A stretch of 34,276 bases of DNA from an uncultured Bacteroidales bacterium. GTDB taxonomy: Bacteria > Bacteroidota > Bacteroidia > Bacteroidales > TTA-H9. The position numbers and the translations under genes were made by a program. Below the pieces are notes generated by a model that had not been told where the DNA came from, did no database searches, and worked only from the letters and a program-made list of their open reading frames with translations. Of this stretch, positions 1-8,902 are shown piece by piece. Position 1 is the first letter of the stretch. The number at the start of each line of letters is the position of its first letter. The stretch covers positions 1 to 34,276 of the forward strand of contig CALJNV010000060.1 in the NCBI GenBank assembly GCA_937981455.1, given 5' to 3'.

Positions 1-2
1 TC

Positions 3-791
3 AGTCCTTTCACAACTCTTGAAACCTGGCTGCCTGCAGGTCCAAATCTAAAACCACAATCTTCGTTTCTTTTATCTGCAGGACTCAATTACTCTACTCT
101 TGATGGCATGTTTGAATCGGGTCTTGAAATTTATTATAGAAATTTATACGGGCAAATCGATTACAGCGACCATGCCAATTTGCTTTCTGCTCCATTTCCC
201 GAGGGGCAGCTGCGACAGGGTAGCGCCAGAGCTGCCGGAATAGAATTCCGTGTGGCTAAGCAGAAGGGACAATGGAACAGCTGGCTGACTTATACCTTTA
301 GCCGGGTGAAAAAAACCACCCCGGGCATCAATGACGGCCATACGTTTTATCCATTTTTCGATCGCCCCCATCAGGCAATGATTTTATTGAAATACAATAT
401 CCCCTCTCATTTCAATACGGGCGCAGCATGGTATTTTTCCAGTGGTGGTATGACAACCTTGCCCTCAGGTTTTTACCTTGAAAATGGAATAACTGTGCCT
501 GTATATGAAGCAAGATATAATGCACGTTTGCCAGTCTATCATCGTCTCGATCTTTTTGCCAATTACCGATGGAAGAGTTTAAGATTCCCGCTGAGCTACG
601 AACTTTCCCTTCATCTCAGAAACGTATATGGCCGCCACAACCCATTTATTTATGGCTTCAACAAGATACTTGATGATGAAGGAAACTTCAGGGTACCGGC
701 CGATTTACGCACTGCGCCTAACATTGTACCTACCCGACTCTCCGTAAATGGTGTCATCCCTTCTATATCATTTAAAGTCAGCCTCCAATGA
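3..791 (+). CDS. TonB-dependent receptor, C-terminal part (5' end outside window)
   Basis: The reading frame is open from the left edge, so the signal peptide, plug domain and most of the barrel are missing. About 262 residues remain, ending at TGA 789-791. They show outer-membrane beta-barrel strands: alternating aromatic and polar residues, a strand reading GLEIYYRNLYGQIDY, a barrel strand around SWLTYTFSRVKK, and a C-terminal strand ending SFKVSLQ. Proteins of this family import substrates across the outer membrane using TonB energy. The stop overlaps the ATG of the next gene by four bases (ATGA), so the two are translationally coupled. TonB-dependent receptors paired with DUF4249 lipoproteins are a recurrent arrangement in Bacteroidota. 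The substrate cannot be judged from this fragment. An internal ATG at 108 is not the real start. Confidence 0.82.
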   Translation, partial: SPFTTLETWLPAGPNLKPQSSFLLSAGLNYSTLDGMFESGLEIYYRNLYGQIDYSDHANLLSAPFPEGQLRQGSARAAGIEFRVAKQKGQWNSWLTYTFSRVKKTTPGINDGHTFYPFFDRPHQAMILLKYNIPSHFNTGAAWYFSSGGMTTLPSGFYLENGITVPVYEARYNARLPVYHRLDLFANYRWKSLRFPLSYELSLHLRNVYGRHNPFIYGFNKILDDEGNFRVPADLRTAPNIVPTRLSVNGVIPSISFKVSLQ

Positions 792-1615
792 AAACTATCC
801 ATCCCTTTGGGCTCTTGATGATTTTTATTGTTGTTTTTATAAGCTCCTGCGAAAAACTAAATCAGGAGGAGTTGCCTTCCAAAATTCCTGATATGATAGT
901 TATTCAATCTTTGATGACAGATAGACCCGGAAGACAGGAGGTTAAAATTACCCAACTTACATCCTCACTCCTGGATACCGCTATACCCGTGAGAACCGCC
1001 CGAGTGTTTCTGAGCAGCGAGGACTCTGTTGTGGTTTTCAATGAAGATTCGCTGAATCCAGGGGTTTATTATGCTTGGCTTGCTCTGGAGATGAAGAAAA
1101 ATTACACATTACAAGTAATTTACAATCAGCAGGTTTATTCTGCAATATCTGCCGGCGAGCACGGAATGGTTTTCAATCCTCCGGTTTTTCAGCGGAATGC
1201 ATCCGATGGTCTATGGTATCCTGTTTATGTGGCTCCACCTTTTATGCCAGACCATCCTGCTATGTATGAAATTTGGACCGATGGGTCTATGTCGCCTGAA
1301 TGTGCTGGACAAAACCCTGACAAATGTACCGCTCGCTTGCTCTTTTTTACACTTCCATCCATCGATGTTACGCAATTATTACCCCCGCCAACACTCAACA
1401 AAGGTTTTCCTGAGGGCACACAGATTACTGTAAGGCGATACGCCATGGATATGAGTTATGCCGCTTATTGGCGCGAGGTTTTGCTTGAAACCCGCTGGGC
1501 GGCTGGCCTTTTTGCCCTGGAGCCTGCCAATGTACCCACCAATTTTACGGGGGGGGCCAGAGGATGGTTTGCAATTTGCGGCCTCACCGAACTTTCGTTG
1601 GTGATTGGAAAATGA
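788..1615 (+). CDS. DUF4249-family lipoprotein
   Basis: This 275-residue protein begins with a lipoprotein signal peptide (basic MKTIHPFG, hydrophobic stretch, lipobox ISSC with Cys about residue 21). The mature part starts with a short linker, then an early Ig-like beta region in which VIQSLMTDRPGRQEVKITQ resembles the DUF4249 start pattern (a new-function and alignment phrase followed by predicted strands). Family members sit at the outer membrane beside TonB-dependent receptors and are thought to help in uptake or surface binding; no enzyme activity is known. It overlaps the receptor gene by four bases, which supports a shared operon and this start. The length is toward the short end for the family, so the C-terminus could be trimmed. 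Family assignment is by context and pattern; lipoprotein status is clear. Confidence 0.7.
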   Translation: MKTIHPFGLLMIFIVVFISSCEKLNQEELPSKIPDMIVIQSLMTDRPGRQEVKITQLTSSLLDTAIPVRTARVFLSSEDSVVVFNEDSLNPGVYYAWLALEMKKNYTLQVIYNQQVYSAISAGEHGMVFNPPVFQRNASDGLWYPVYVAPPFMPDHPAMYEIWTDGSMSPECAGQNPDKCTARLLFFTLPSIDVTQLLPPPTLNKGFPEGTQITVRRYAMDMSYAAYWREVLLETRWAAGLFALEPANVPTNFTGGARGWFAICGLTELSLVIGK

Positions 1616-1688
1616 TTGTTTAAAAATATTTTTATTGAATAAGGGTGAAGTTTGTCTGATGTGTTTCTAAAATTGAAAGGCAAAAGCC

Positions 1689-2612
1689 ATGAAAAACATA
1701 AAGTTATTTATCATCTGGGGATTCATCGCTGTTTTATTGATGACCTCTTGCAACAAAAATACACAACCTGAACCAGTTCCCGATACAACACCCGCTCAGC
1801 AACTATCGGTAGATGAAACCTTGTATACCCAGGCTGTAAACGAATGCATGAACGACGCAACTCGTTTGGCTTTTGGCCCTGGCGTTAAATCGAGCATGCA
1901 ACAACCATGTGGTGCTCATTTTGATTCCACCGTCGTAACAGTTGATAGCATTAAAATCTACATAACCTTTAATGGAAGTAATTGCTTAGGAACAAGGCTG
2001 CGTAGCGGTCGTATGATTATCCATCGTCGCAAAGCTACCCCATGGATTAAACCAGGTGCTGCGATTCTTACAGAAATGATCGATTATCAGGTTACAAATC
2101 TTTTGAATAATAAAAAAGTTACTCTCAACGGCAAGGCACGCATGCAAAATGTAAGTGGTGGAAATCTAATGATGTTAGGCACACATTACAACCAGGTGAT
2201 TCATCGACACGAAGGCCGTTTCGAAACTACATTTCCTGATGGTTCGCGACGCCTATGGCAACATGCACGTCAAACCCTACATGCTTTACAGGAAGGAAAC
2301 TTAATCACAACGATCGAGGGGTATGGAAGTGCTGACGGCTTTTCGCAACTGTTTTCCTGGGGGGTGCGTCCAAACGGTAAAGCCTTCTATAACCAAACCC
2401 TTAGCCCGGTCGTCATTTCTTCTGCCTGTGGAGATAATCCTGTGGCAGGCATATTGAAAGAAACTCTGATTCCTGATGACATGATTTCTACCATTACCTA
2501 TGGTTTCGACGCAAATAATCAACCCGCTGCCACCGGTAGCTGCCCCCAACGGTTTAAACTAGAATGGCAGCATAAAAACAAATCTGGTATACTCTTTCTT
2601 CCCATTAACTGA
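1689..2612 (+). CDS. lipoprotein of unknown function, first of a tandem pair
   Basis: The protein has 307 residues with a lipoprotein signal (MKNIKLF, hydrophobic run, lipobox MTSC, Cys about 21), then a Pro/Thr-rich linker (about 22-37) typical of surface-tethered lipoproteins. The remainder is predicted mostly beta. Four landmarks are shared with the next gene: a Cys near DSTVVTVDSIKIYITFNG, a segment around the phrase PWIKPGA, a conserved NVSGGN / HVNVTGG turn, and a C-terminal block ending FDANNQPAATGSCPQRFKLE. Three Cys in the mature chain could form disulphides. I do not recognise a functional family. It lies 73 bases after the DUF4249 gene, and could be co-transcribed with it. Confidence 0.72.
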   Translation: MKNIKLFIIWGFIAVLLMTSCNKNTQPEPVPDTTPAQQLSVDETLYTQAVNECMNDATRLAFGPGVKSSMQQPCGAHFDSTVVTVDSIKIYITFNGSNCLGTRLRSGRMIIHRRKATPWIKPGAAILTEMIDYQVTNLLNNKKVTLNGKARMQNVSGGNLMMLGTHYNQVIHRHEGRFETTFPDGSRRLWQHARQTLHALQEGNLITTIEGYGSADGFSQLFSWGVRPNGKAFYNQTLSPVVISSACGDNPVAGILKETLIPDDMISTITYGFDANNQPAATGSCPQRFKLEWQHKNKSGILFLPIN

Positions 2613-2676
2613 GAGTCATGCATGATGAAAATATATCTTAAATATTATTAATCAATTAATTAAAAATCGAGAAACC

Positions 2677-3615
2677 ATGAAAAAGAAGATGCTTTTAATT
2701 TTTCTGCTTGCCACGGGGTCTATCATGAGTCTGACTCCAGGTTGTAGCAAAGACAAAGATGAACTTTCTGATGCCGATGTAAACACCAGCAAGCAAATTA
2801 GTGCTGACCAACAGTTTATGGATGACGAGTCCGATCGCATTCTCGACGAAGCGAATACTTTTGTTATGCAAGGCATGCTTAAATCTTCTGAATCAACAGA
2901 TATCAGTCCATGCAATGCCAGCATCGATTCTATCAGAACTGTTAATGACACGGTTGTGTTTTATATTACTTACAATGGTCTGAGTTGCAACGGGAAAATC
3001 AATCGTACGGGAAAGGCAGAAATCCGTATCAAGCGAGGAACATTTTGGGTGCAGCCGGGAGTTGTTAAAAAAATCAAGTTGATCAACTACACGGCCACCC
3101 GGGTAGCTACCGGTGCATCTATTACCCTCAATGGGGAGAAAACGCACGTAAATGTTACAGGAGGGCATATTGGCCTGATAGGCATAACCTATGATACAAT
3201 TATTCATGAAGTAACGGGTCGTATGGTGGCAGCATTCAACAACGGAACCTCTAGAGAATGGAATGTGGCCCGTCGTAAAGTCTTTACAGGTACTCAGGGA
3301 AACCTGGAAGTGGTTAACTCTGGTTTTGGAAACGCTGGCGAATATAACAACCTTGTAACTTGGGGTATCGACCGCTTTGGAAACAATTTTTACACACAAA
3401 TTGTCGAACCCCTTGTTCATAAACAAATGTGTGATTGGAACCCCGTCGCCGGAATTAAAAAACATTATGTGCCCAGCCAAAACCTAACCATAACCACTAC
3501 ATTTGGATTCGATGACAACAATCAACCCATAACGCCAGGGGATTGCCCAACCAGGTATAAACTCGAAGTCGAGCGAAACGGTAATATTCGTACGCTTTAC
3601 TTGCCGCTTCATTGA
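2677..3615 (+). CDS. lipoprotein of unknown function, second of a tandem pair
   Basis: This 312-residue protein is a diverged paralogue of the preceding gene. Both share the order: lipobox (here TPGC, Cys about 23), acidic linker, a Cys before DSIRTVNDTVVFYITYNG, a segment with FWVQPGV, the turn HVNVTGGHIGLIG, WNPVAGI, and a closing block GFDDNNQPITPGDCPTRYKLE followed by LYLPLH. Conserved Cys positions in the two copies suggest a common disulphide fold. The gene pair is 64 bases apart and ends at a strong terminator (3647-3680), so it closes the transcription unit that begins with the TonB receptor. Function is unknown; an outer-membrane or surface location follows from the lipobox. Confidence 0.72.
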   Translation: MKKKMLLIFLLATGSIMSLTPGCSKDKDELSDADVNTSKQISADQQFMDDESDRILDEANTFVMQGMLKSSESTDISPCNASIDSIRTVNDTVVFYITYNGLSCNGKINRTGKAEIRIKRGTFWVQPGVVKKIKLINYTATRVATGASITLNGEKTHVNVTGGHIGLIGITYDTIIHEVTGRMVAAFNNGTSREWNVARRKVFTGTQGNLEVVNSGFGNAGEYNNLVTWGIDRFGNNFYTQIVEPLVHKQMCDWNPVAGIKKHYVPSQNLTITTTFGFDDNNQPITPGDCPTRYKLEVERNGNIRTLYLPLH

Positions 3616-3646
3616 GCATCGTTTATCAAAAACCAGTTTCACAGAT

Positions 3647-3680
3647 TCGCCCCTAGAACCTATTTCAGGGGCGATTTTTT
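3647..3680 (+). terminator. intrinsic terminator after the lipoprotein pair
   Basis: A perfect 8-bp stem (TCGCCCCT at 3647-3654 with AGGGGCGA at 3667-3674, 12-nt loop) is followed directly by six T residues (3675-3680). This is a standard intrinsic terminator on the plus strand. Confidence 0.85.
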
Positions 3681-3754
3681 ATGATTAAACGGGTGTACAT
3701 ACTCCAATTCAATGAGGTTTTTCATATTTGCGAATTAAAAATTCTTTATCCAAC

Positions 3755-4855
3755 ATGACAGCCAAATCTGAAAGACTTTCTTCGCTCGATGCCCTCAGGG
3801 GGTTCGATATGTTCTGGATTATGGGAGGAGACTCTCTTTTTATAGCCCTAGGGACTGCAACGGGCTGGCCCTGGCTTCAGGGGTGGGCTAAACAGATGGA
3901 ACATGTGCCATGGCACGGCTTTCATTTTTTTGATATGATCTTTCCTCTGTTCCTCTTTATTGCGGGCATTTCCTTCCCTTATTCACTTGCAAAAAGAGGC
4001 AACAATCGTAAAGCCTTGTATCGGCATATTATTCAAAGGGGTCTTGTTTTAGTTTTGCTGGGCATTATTTACAACAATGGCATTCGTTTCAATTTTGCAG
4101 ATATGCGCTATGCCAGCGTACTCGGACGCATTGGCCTGGCTTGGATGTTTGCGGCCCTTATTTATATGAATGTCAGCCTGAGGTTTCGAATCGTTTGGAC
4201 AGTAGCTATCTTGTTAGTTTACTGGGGCTTATTGGCTCATTTCCCGGCTCGCGACCTGGGTGTATTTCATCCCTATTCCATGGAGGGCAGCCTTGTGGGC
4301 TATATTGATAGGCTTTTTTGTCCAGGTAAACTTTTCCTTGGCATTCATGACCCTGAAGGTATTTTGAGCACTTTACCCGCCATTGCTACTGCACTTTTGG
4401 GCATGTTCACAGGCTCATTCGTAAAAAGTGAACGCTGGCAAAACAAACGCTGGATGAAAGTTTTAGTCATGGTGGTCGCTGGCATCCTCCTTCTTGCTAT
4501 TGGGGGGCTTTGGCATAGATCCTTCCCCATTAATAAAAACTTGTGGACCAGTTCTTTTGTGTGTTGGGTGGGAGGCATTAGTCTACTGATGTTTGCATTC
4601 TTTTATTGGGTTATCGACGTTTGGGGAATCAAAATTTGGTCCTTCCCCTTTATTGTCATTGGGATGAATTCTATAACCATTTACCTGGCCCAGCAAATGA
4701 TCTCATTCGGCTATACCGCTGATTTCTTTTTTGGAGGTTTAACCCAAATGGCTAGCGCCATGTGGAAACCAGTAGTTTCTGCTATGGGTTATATTATTAC
4801 CTGCTGGATTTTTCTATATATTCTTTATCGAAATAAGATTTTTTTGAAAGTTTGA
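3755..4855 (+). CDS. DUF5009 / heparan-alpha-glucosaminide N-acetyltransferase-like membrane protein
   Basis: A polytopic membrane protein of about 366 residues with roughly ten hydrophobic segments. The N-terminal LSSLDALRGFDMFWI and the block WHGFHFFDMIFPLFLFIAG are hallmarks of the acyltransferase family related to lysosomal HGSNAT and bacterial NagX (DUF5009/DUF1624). The His residues in the WHGFH segment belong to the conserved core. Family members transfer acetyl groups from cytoplasmic acetyl-CoA to amino sugars across the membrane; the substrate here is unknown, with GlcN or muropeptide sugars as candidates. The ATG at 3755 gives MTAKSERLSSLDALRG, a normal family start; an in-frame TTG at 3728 would add nine residues without homology. 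The gene stands alone between two terminators. Confidence 0.82.
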   Translation: MTAKSERLSSLDALRGFDMFWIMGGDSLFIALGTATGWPWLQGWAKQMEHVPWHGFHFFDMIFPLFLFIAGISFPYSLAKRGNNRKALYRHIIQRGLVLVLLGIIYNNGIRFNFADMRYASVLGRIGLAWMFAALIYMNVSLRFRIVWTVAILLVYWGLLAHFPARDLGVFHPYSMEGSLVGYIDRLFCPGKLFLGIHDPEGILSTLPAIATALLGMFTGSFVKSERWQNKRWMKVLVMVVAGILLLAIGGLWHRSFPINKNLWTSSFVCWVGGISLLMFAFFYWVIDVWGIKIWSFPFIVIGMNSITIYLAQQMISFGYTADFFFGGLTQMASAMWKPVVSAMGYIITCWIFLYILYRNKIFLKV

Positions 4856-4875
4856 TGCTCCTACAAAATCATTAT

Positions 4876-4908
4876 AAACGGCTGGTTTTGTTTATAAGCC
4901 AGCCGTTT
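4876..4908. terminator. hairpin between convergent genes
   Basis: A perfect 10-bp inverted repeat (AAACGGCTGG at 4876-4885 with CCAGCCGTTT at 4899-4908, 13-nt loop) lies between the ends of the acyltransferase gene and gcvP, which converge. The T-tract is weak on either side, so termination is inferred from position and stem strength. Confidence 0.6.
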
Positions 4909-4931
4909 GTTCGGTATAACAATGTTCAATA

Positions 4932-7817
4932 TTAGAGGTACCCTTCGGTGTTAAAAACCTGGCAGGTGCAAACCAGGTTGCGATCGCCGTATGCATCGTC
5001 GATTCGAGCTACCGGGGGAAAATACTTGTCGGCTTCCATGCCAGGAAGCGGGAAAGCCGCTTTTTCGCGTGTGTAGGGTTTGTCCCATTCCGATTTCAAT
5101 AACATAGCCGCTGTGTGCGGAGCATTTTTTATGATGTTGTTGTGTTTATCAGCTAGGCCATTCTCTATCTCCGCAATCTCTTGCCTTATTTTGATTAAAG
5201 CCTCAATCAGGCGATCCAATTCTTCAATGGGTTCGCTTTCGGTGGGCTCTATCATCAACGTGCCATGCACCGGGAATGCAACGGTTGGAGCATGAAATCC
5301 ATAATCCATCAATCGTTTGGCAATATCTACTACCTGAATATCTGCTGTTTGCAAGAATTTGTTGCAATCCAAAATCATTTCGTGAGCTATTCTGCCGTTT
5401 TTGCCCGTGTAGAGGATTTTATAATGCTTCTCTAACTTGGCTTTCAGATAGTTGGCGTTAAGAATAGCATAGCGCGTGGCATCGGTCAACCCCTGACCTC
5501 CTAACAATTTGAGGTAGGCATAAGAGATGGTAAGCACCAGAGGACTTCCAAAAGGGGCTGCTGCCACTGCGTGAATAGCTTGCTCTCCACCGGTTTTCAC
5601 CACGGGATGACCGGGTAAGAAAGGAACCAGGTGAGAGGCTACGCCTACAGGACCCACACCGGGTCCGCCTCCACCGTGAGGAATAGCAAAGGTTTTATGT
5701 AAATTGAGGTGGCATACATCGGCCCCAATACGCCCAGGACTGGTTAGGCCCACCTGGGCATTCATGTTGGCACCATCCATATAAACCTGCCCTCCATATT
5801 GATGAATAATATCCACTATATCAAGGATTTCCTCTTCAAAAACTCCATGGGTGGATGGATAGGTAACCATTAGCGCCGCCAGCCTGTCTTTGTGTTGCTC
5901 GGCTTTCGCCTTAAGATCATCAATGTCTATATTCCCATTTTCATCACATTTTACTACCACTACTTCCATGCCTGACATATGGGCTGAGGCTGGGTTCGTG
6001 CCATGGGCCGATGAAGGTATCAGGCAAACATTGCGATGACCTTCCCCCCGGCTGATGTGATATTGCCTGATAATCAATAGCCCCGTATATTCTCCGTTGG
6101 CTCCACTGTTGGGCTGAAAGCTTATTTTAGCAAATCCAGTAATCTCGCTCAACATGCGGTCCATTTCATTAATCATTTGATGGTACCCCTCCGCCTGATC
6201 CAAAGGAACAAACGGATGCAAAGCATTGAATTCAGGCCAGCTCAGGGCAAACATCTCAACGGCTGCATTCAGTTTCATGGTGCAACTTCCCAAGGGTATC
6301 ATGGTACGATTGAGAGCCAGATCACGGTTTTCAAGTTTCTTGATGTAACGCATCATGGAGGTCTCTGAATGGTAGGTATTGAAGACCGGATGCGTTAGAA
6401 AATCGCTCGTGCGTTTGAAAGCAGCAGGAAAGGTCTCAATTTTTTCACATTCTGCAGGCTTGCAAATGTATTCACTGCATAAACGCCCCGATGCCTGTGC
6501 CAGTATACACAAAATGAGGTTTACATCCCCCAACGAAGTTGTTTCATCTAAGCTGATGCCAATGGTCTTTTCGTCAATATACCTGAAGTTGATTTTGTGT
6601 TCTATCGCCAGTTGATGGAGGTTCTTCATACTCGTCATGGCCGGAAGTTCTATCCTCAGGGTGTCGAAGAAAGCACTGTTGAGCTGACGAAAGCCGTATT
6701 TCTCAACTTCACTGGCAAGGATTCCCGCAAGAATATTAATATCTCTGGCTATTTTTTCCAATCCCTGAGGGCCATGATAGACGGCATACATCCCAGCCAT
6801 GATAGCCAGAAGGGCTTGAGCTGTGCAGATATTACTGGTGGCTTTTTCGCGTTTGATGTGTTGTTCGCGTGTTTGAAGGGCCATTCTCAGCGCGGGTTTG
6901 CCCTCAGCATCTACTGAAATACCTATGATGCGTCCGGGCATGGCGCGTTTAAATTCTTCTCTGGCCGCCAGAAAAGCAGCATGAGGACCACCATATCCCA
7001 TCGGAACTCCAAAGCGCTGCGTACTGCCTACCACAATATCGGCGCCCCACTCACCCGGTGGTGTCAGCAATACCAAACTCATTAAATCACAGGCGACTAC
7101 TACCAGCCCCTCAACACCATGCATCTTCTCTACAAAGCTACGGTAGTCGTTCACCTCTCCAAAACCATCGGGGTATTGCACTATACCCCCAAAATACATT
7201 CCATCGCCTTCAAATTCGTTGTGGCATCCAACTACAAGTTCAATGCCCAAAGGGGCCGAACGCGTCTTCAAAAGATCGAGGGTTTGTGGGAATACCTTAA
7301 CCGATACAAAAAATTTATTGGCATTGGCTTTAACTTTATTTCTGGACCGGCTATTATAGGCCATGATCATGGCTTCGGCCGCTGCCGTGGCCTCATCCAG
7401 CAACGATGAATTGCTGATAGGCATACCCGTAAGATCGCTGACCATGGTCTGAAAATTTAATAGGGCCTCGAGCCTACCCTGTGAAATTTCAGCTTGATAG
7501 GGTGTGTATGAAGTGTACCAGCCTGGATTCTCCAAAATGTTGCGTTGTATAACTCCTGGAACTATTGTATTATAGTAACCCATTCCTATGTAACTGCGGT
7601 AAACTTTGTTGCGTGAAGCCAAACTGCGCAAATGCTCTAAAAATTCAAATTCACTCATTCCTGAACCAATATTCAAAGGGCTTTTGAGCCTGATAGCCGG
7701 TGGAATGGTCTGGTCGATCAACTCATCTATGCTTCTGGCTCCAAGGGCATTAAGCATTTTATTTATATCGCTCGCCTTGGGCCCGTTATGCCTGTGAATA
7801 AAATTATTGGTAATCAT
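4932..7817 (-). CDS. gcvP: glycine dehydrogenase (decarboxylating), P-protein of the glycine cleavage system
   Basis: The single-chain, full-length P-protein (about 961 residues) decarboxylates glycine and passes the aminomethyl group to lipoylated H-protein, in the cytoplasm. Its start [10 protein letters not shown] is the usual N-terminus, and both homologous halves are present: GMGYYNT and the [21 protein letters not shown] region in the first half, the [10 protein letters not shown] block and [11 protein letters not shown] in the second. The PLP lysine is in [17 protein letters not shown] (Lys about 708). The frame extends 18 codons upstream to 7871, but that segment is unconserved and a candidate -7 element (7875-7882) lies beside it, so I choose ATG 7817. 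It is a fused type, not the split gcvPA/gcvPB form. No gcvT or gcvH is nearby. Confidence 0.97.
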   Translation of the reverse strand: MITNNFIHRHNGPKASDINKMLNALGARSIDELIDQTIPPAIRLKSPLNIGSGMSEFEFLEHLRSLASRNKVYRSYIGMGYYNTIVPGVIQRNILENPGWYTSYTPYQAEISQGRLEALLNFQTMVSDLTGMPISNSSLLDEATAAAEAMIMAYNSRSRNKVKANANKFFVSVKVFPQTLDLLKTRSAPLGIELVVGCHNEFEGDGMYFGGIVQYPDGFGEVNDYRSFVEKMHGVEGLVVVACDLMSLVLLTPPGEWGADIVVGSTQRFGVPMGYGGPHAAFLAAREEFKRAMPGRIIGISVDAEGKPALRMALQTREQHIKREKATSNICTAQALLAIMAGMYAVYHGPQGLEKIARDINILAGILASEVEKYGFRQLNSAFFDTLRIELPAMTSMKNLHQLAIEHKINFRYIDEKTIGISLDETTSLGDVNLILCILAQASGRLCSEYICKPAECEKIETFPAAFKRTSDFLTHPVFNTYHSETSMMRYIKKLENRDLALNRTMIPLGSCTMKLNAAVEMFALSWPEFNALHPFVPLDQAEGYHQMINEMDRMLSEITGFAKISFQPNSGANGEYTGLLIIRQYHISRGEGHRNVCLIPSSAHGTNPASAHMSGMEVVVVKCDENGNIDIDDLKAKAEQHKDRLAALMVTYPSTHGVFEEEILDIVDIIHQYGGQVYMDGANMNAQVGLTSPGRIGADVCHLNLHKTFAIPHGGGGPGVGPVGVASHLVPFLPGHPVVKTGGEQAIHAVAAAPFGSPLVLTISYAYLKLLGGQGLTDATRYAILNANYLKAKLEKHYKILYTGKNGRIAHEMILDCNKFLQTADIQVVDIAKRLMDYGFHAPTVAFPVHGTLMIEPTESEPIEELDRLIEALIKIRQEIAEIENGLADKHNNIIKNAPHTAAMLLKSEWDKPYTREKAAFPLPGMEADKYFPPVARIDDAYGDRNLVCTCQVFNTEGYL

Positions 7818-7874
7818 GTAAGTCGTTTTATTTGAATTAAATACGTTTTTTATAATACAATTGGTTTGCATTTA

Positions 7875-7882
7875 CAAAGGTA
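7875..7882 (-). promoter_or_regulatory. candidate -7 element for gcvP
   Basis: On the minus strand this reads TACCTTTG, a match to the Bacteroidota -7 consensus TAnnTTTG. No convincing TTG stands 19-21 nt upstream, so it is only a candidate. Transcription from here would begin near 7868 and favour the 7817 start codon. Confidence 0.35.
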
Positions 7883-8010
7883 GAAATCTTCAATGGTATC
7901 GAAAACGTTTGAGTAATCCTGAGCCTTTATTCGTGAAAAATATACCTTTAATGTTGATTGTCAAAGTTTCTAAAATTTATTCCCAAACTATGAGGGTATG
8001 AGAAAGTTCG

Positions 8011-8018
8011 TATTTTTG
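8011..8018 (+). promoter_or_regulatory. candidate -7 element for the 8045 gene
   Basis: TATTTTTG matches TAnnTTTG and lies 26 nt before the ATG at 8045. A clear -33 TTG at the proper spacing is absent, so the site is weak evidence only. Confidence 0.3.
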
Positions 8019-8044
8019 TATCACCATATATTAAAAATATTTTT

Positions 8045-8833
8045 ATGGAATACAAACGTTATCTGTATTTTTCGATGACCCCTGAGTCGCTCATCTCTTC
8101 CATGCTCCCCCCTGAAGAATTTGGACATTACCTTGCCGTTGGTACCAATAAACGTACCCGCGGTCAGGCCTTGTTTTTTGAAATTGATCCCAACTTTCAG
8201 TCTGAATACTTCGATCTGGCGAGTATCGAGAAACGCTGCGTCCCTCATATCGATGGCAAACCCAAACGTTCGGTTTACCTATCTACCTACAGGGTGCTCG
8301 AAAATTTACCCCTAGAAAATTTCCGCAACCTATACCTGACTACTTTCGATGGAAAGGTGCTAGAGCTCAAACCCGGAGATTATCTTCCTGATGAACCTCC
8401 TACACTACACCTATACCAAGAGTTGTGTCCTGTTCCACCCCGCGTGGCCAGTAAGCTCAACCCTCGCCAGTTTTTGAACTATGTTACCGATCCTAAAAAC
8501 CCTGTATCTTTCCCTAAAATCGTATTTGCTGAATTGATTCTCAATGGATTGGCTGAGAACCCTTTCACCGGTATGACCAACAATCTGCCCTATCCAAACA
8601 AAGATCACCTGCGCGATTGCCTTATCGGTCTTTACAGTGGTTATGAAAAACCTAACAAAACAGTTGAACGCTTCTATGCCGGTGATTTGCTCTATCGCAC
8701 AGTCAAAAACGGTTTCTTCCTTGGCGATAAGGATCATTTTATCTATTACCCTTTCCCCTCCATCGAACAGCTGCAAAAACTTTATTACCCCTGGTGGCGC
8801 AGCGCCTTGAATTTGGAATTTAACGATAAATAA
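8045..8833 (+). CDS. conserved-looking protein of unknown function (262 aa)
   Basis: I do not recognise this family. The protein is soluble, with no signal peptide or membrane segment. It is rich in Tyr, Pro and Leu and has two parts: residues 1-90 with MEYKRYLYFSMTPESLISSML and a region GHYLAVGTNKRTRGQALFFEID, and a C-terminal half that includes FYAGDLLYRTVKNG and ends in a basic/aromatic tail (KLYYPWWRSALNLEF). Codon use and the absence of long competing frames argue that it is real. It is transcribed divergently from gcvP and convergently with the M1 peptidase, so it is probably monocistronic. The first ATG fits the spacing from a possible -7 element. Context gives no functional clue. Confidence 0.75.
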   Translation: MEYKRYLYFSMTPESLISSMLPPEEFGHYLAVGTNKRTRGQALFFEIDPNFQSEYFDLASIEKRCVPHIDGKPKRSVYLSTYRVLENLPLENFRNLYLTTFDGKVLELKPGDYLPDEPPTLHLYQELCPVPPRVASKLNPRQFLNYVTDPKNPVSFPKIVFAELILNGLAENPFTGMTNNLPYPNKDHLRDCLIGLYSGYEKPNKTVERFYAGDLLYRTVKNGFFLGDKDHFIYYPFPSIEQLQKLYYPWWRSALNLEFNDK

Positions 8834-8853
8834 TTCTTTGACATTACATCCTC

Positions 8854-8902
8854 ACCGGGGCGGAGGTTTATTGAACGATAAGCTTCCGCCTTTGGTTTTT
8901 TT
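8854..8902 (+). terminator. probable terminator after the 8045 gene
   Basis: GGCGGA (8859-8864) pairs with TCCGCC (8885-8890), with extra CC/GG pairing outside, followed by seven T (8896-8902). It overlaps the 3' end of the convergent M1 peptidase gene. Confidence 0.6.

Noticed and set aside
2893-3480. Minus-strand frame of 195 residues opposite the second lipoprotein gene
   Set aside because: It lies wholly inside the antisense of a clear lipoprotein gene and shows no domain; a shadow frame.
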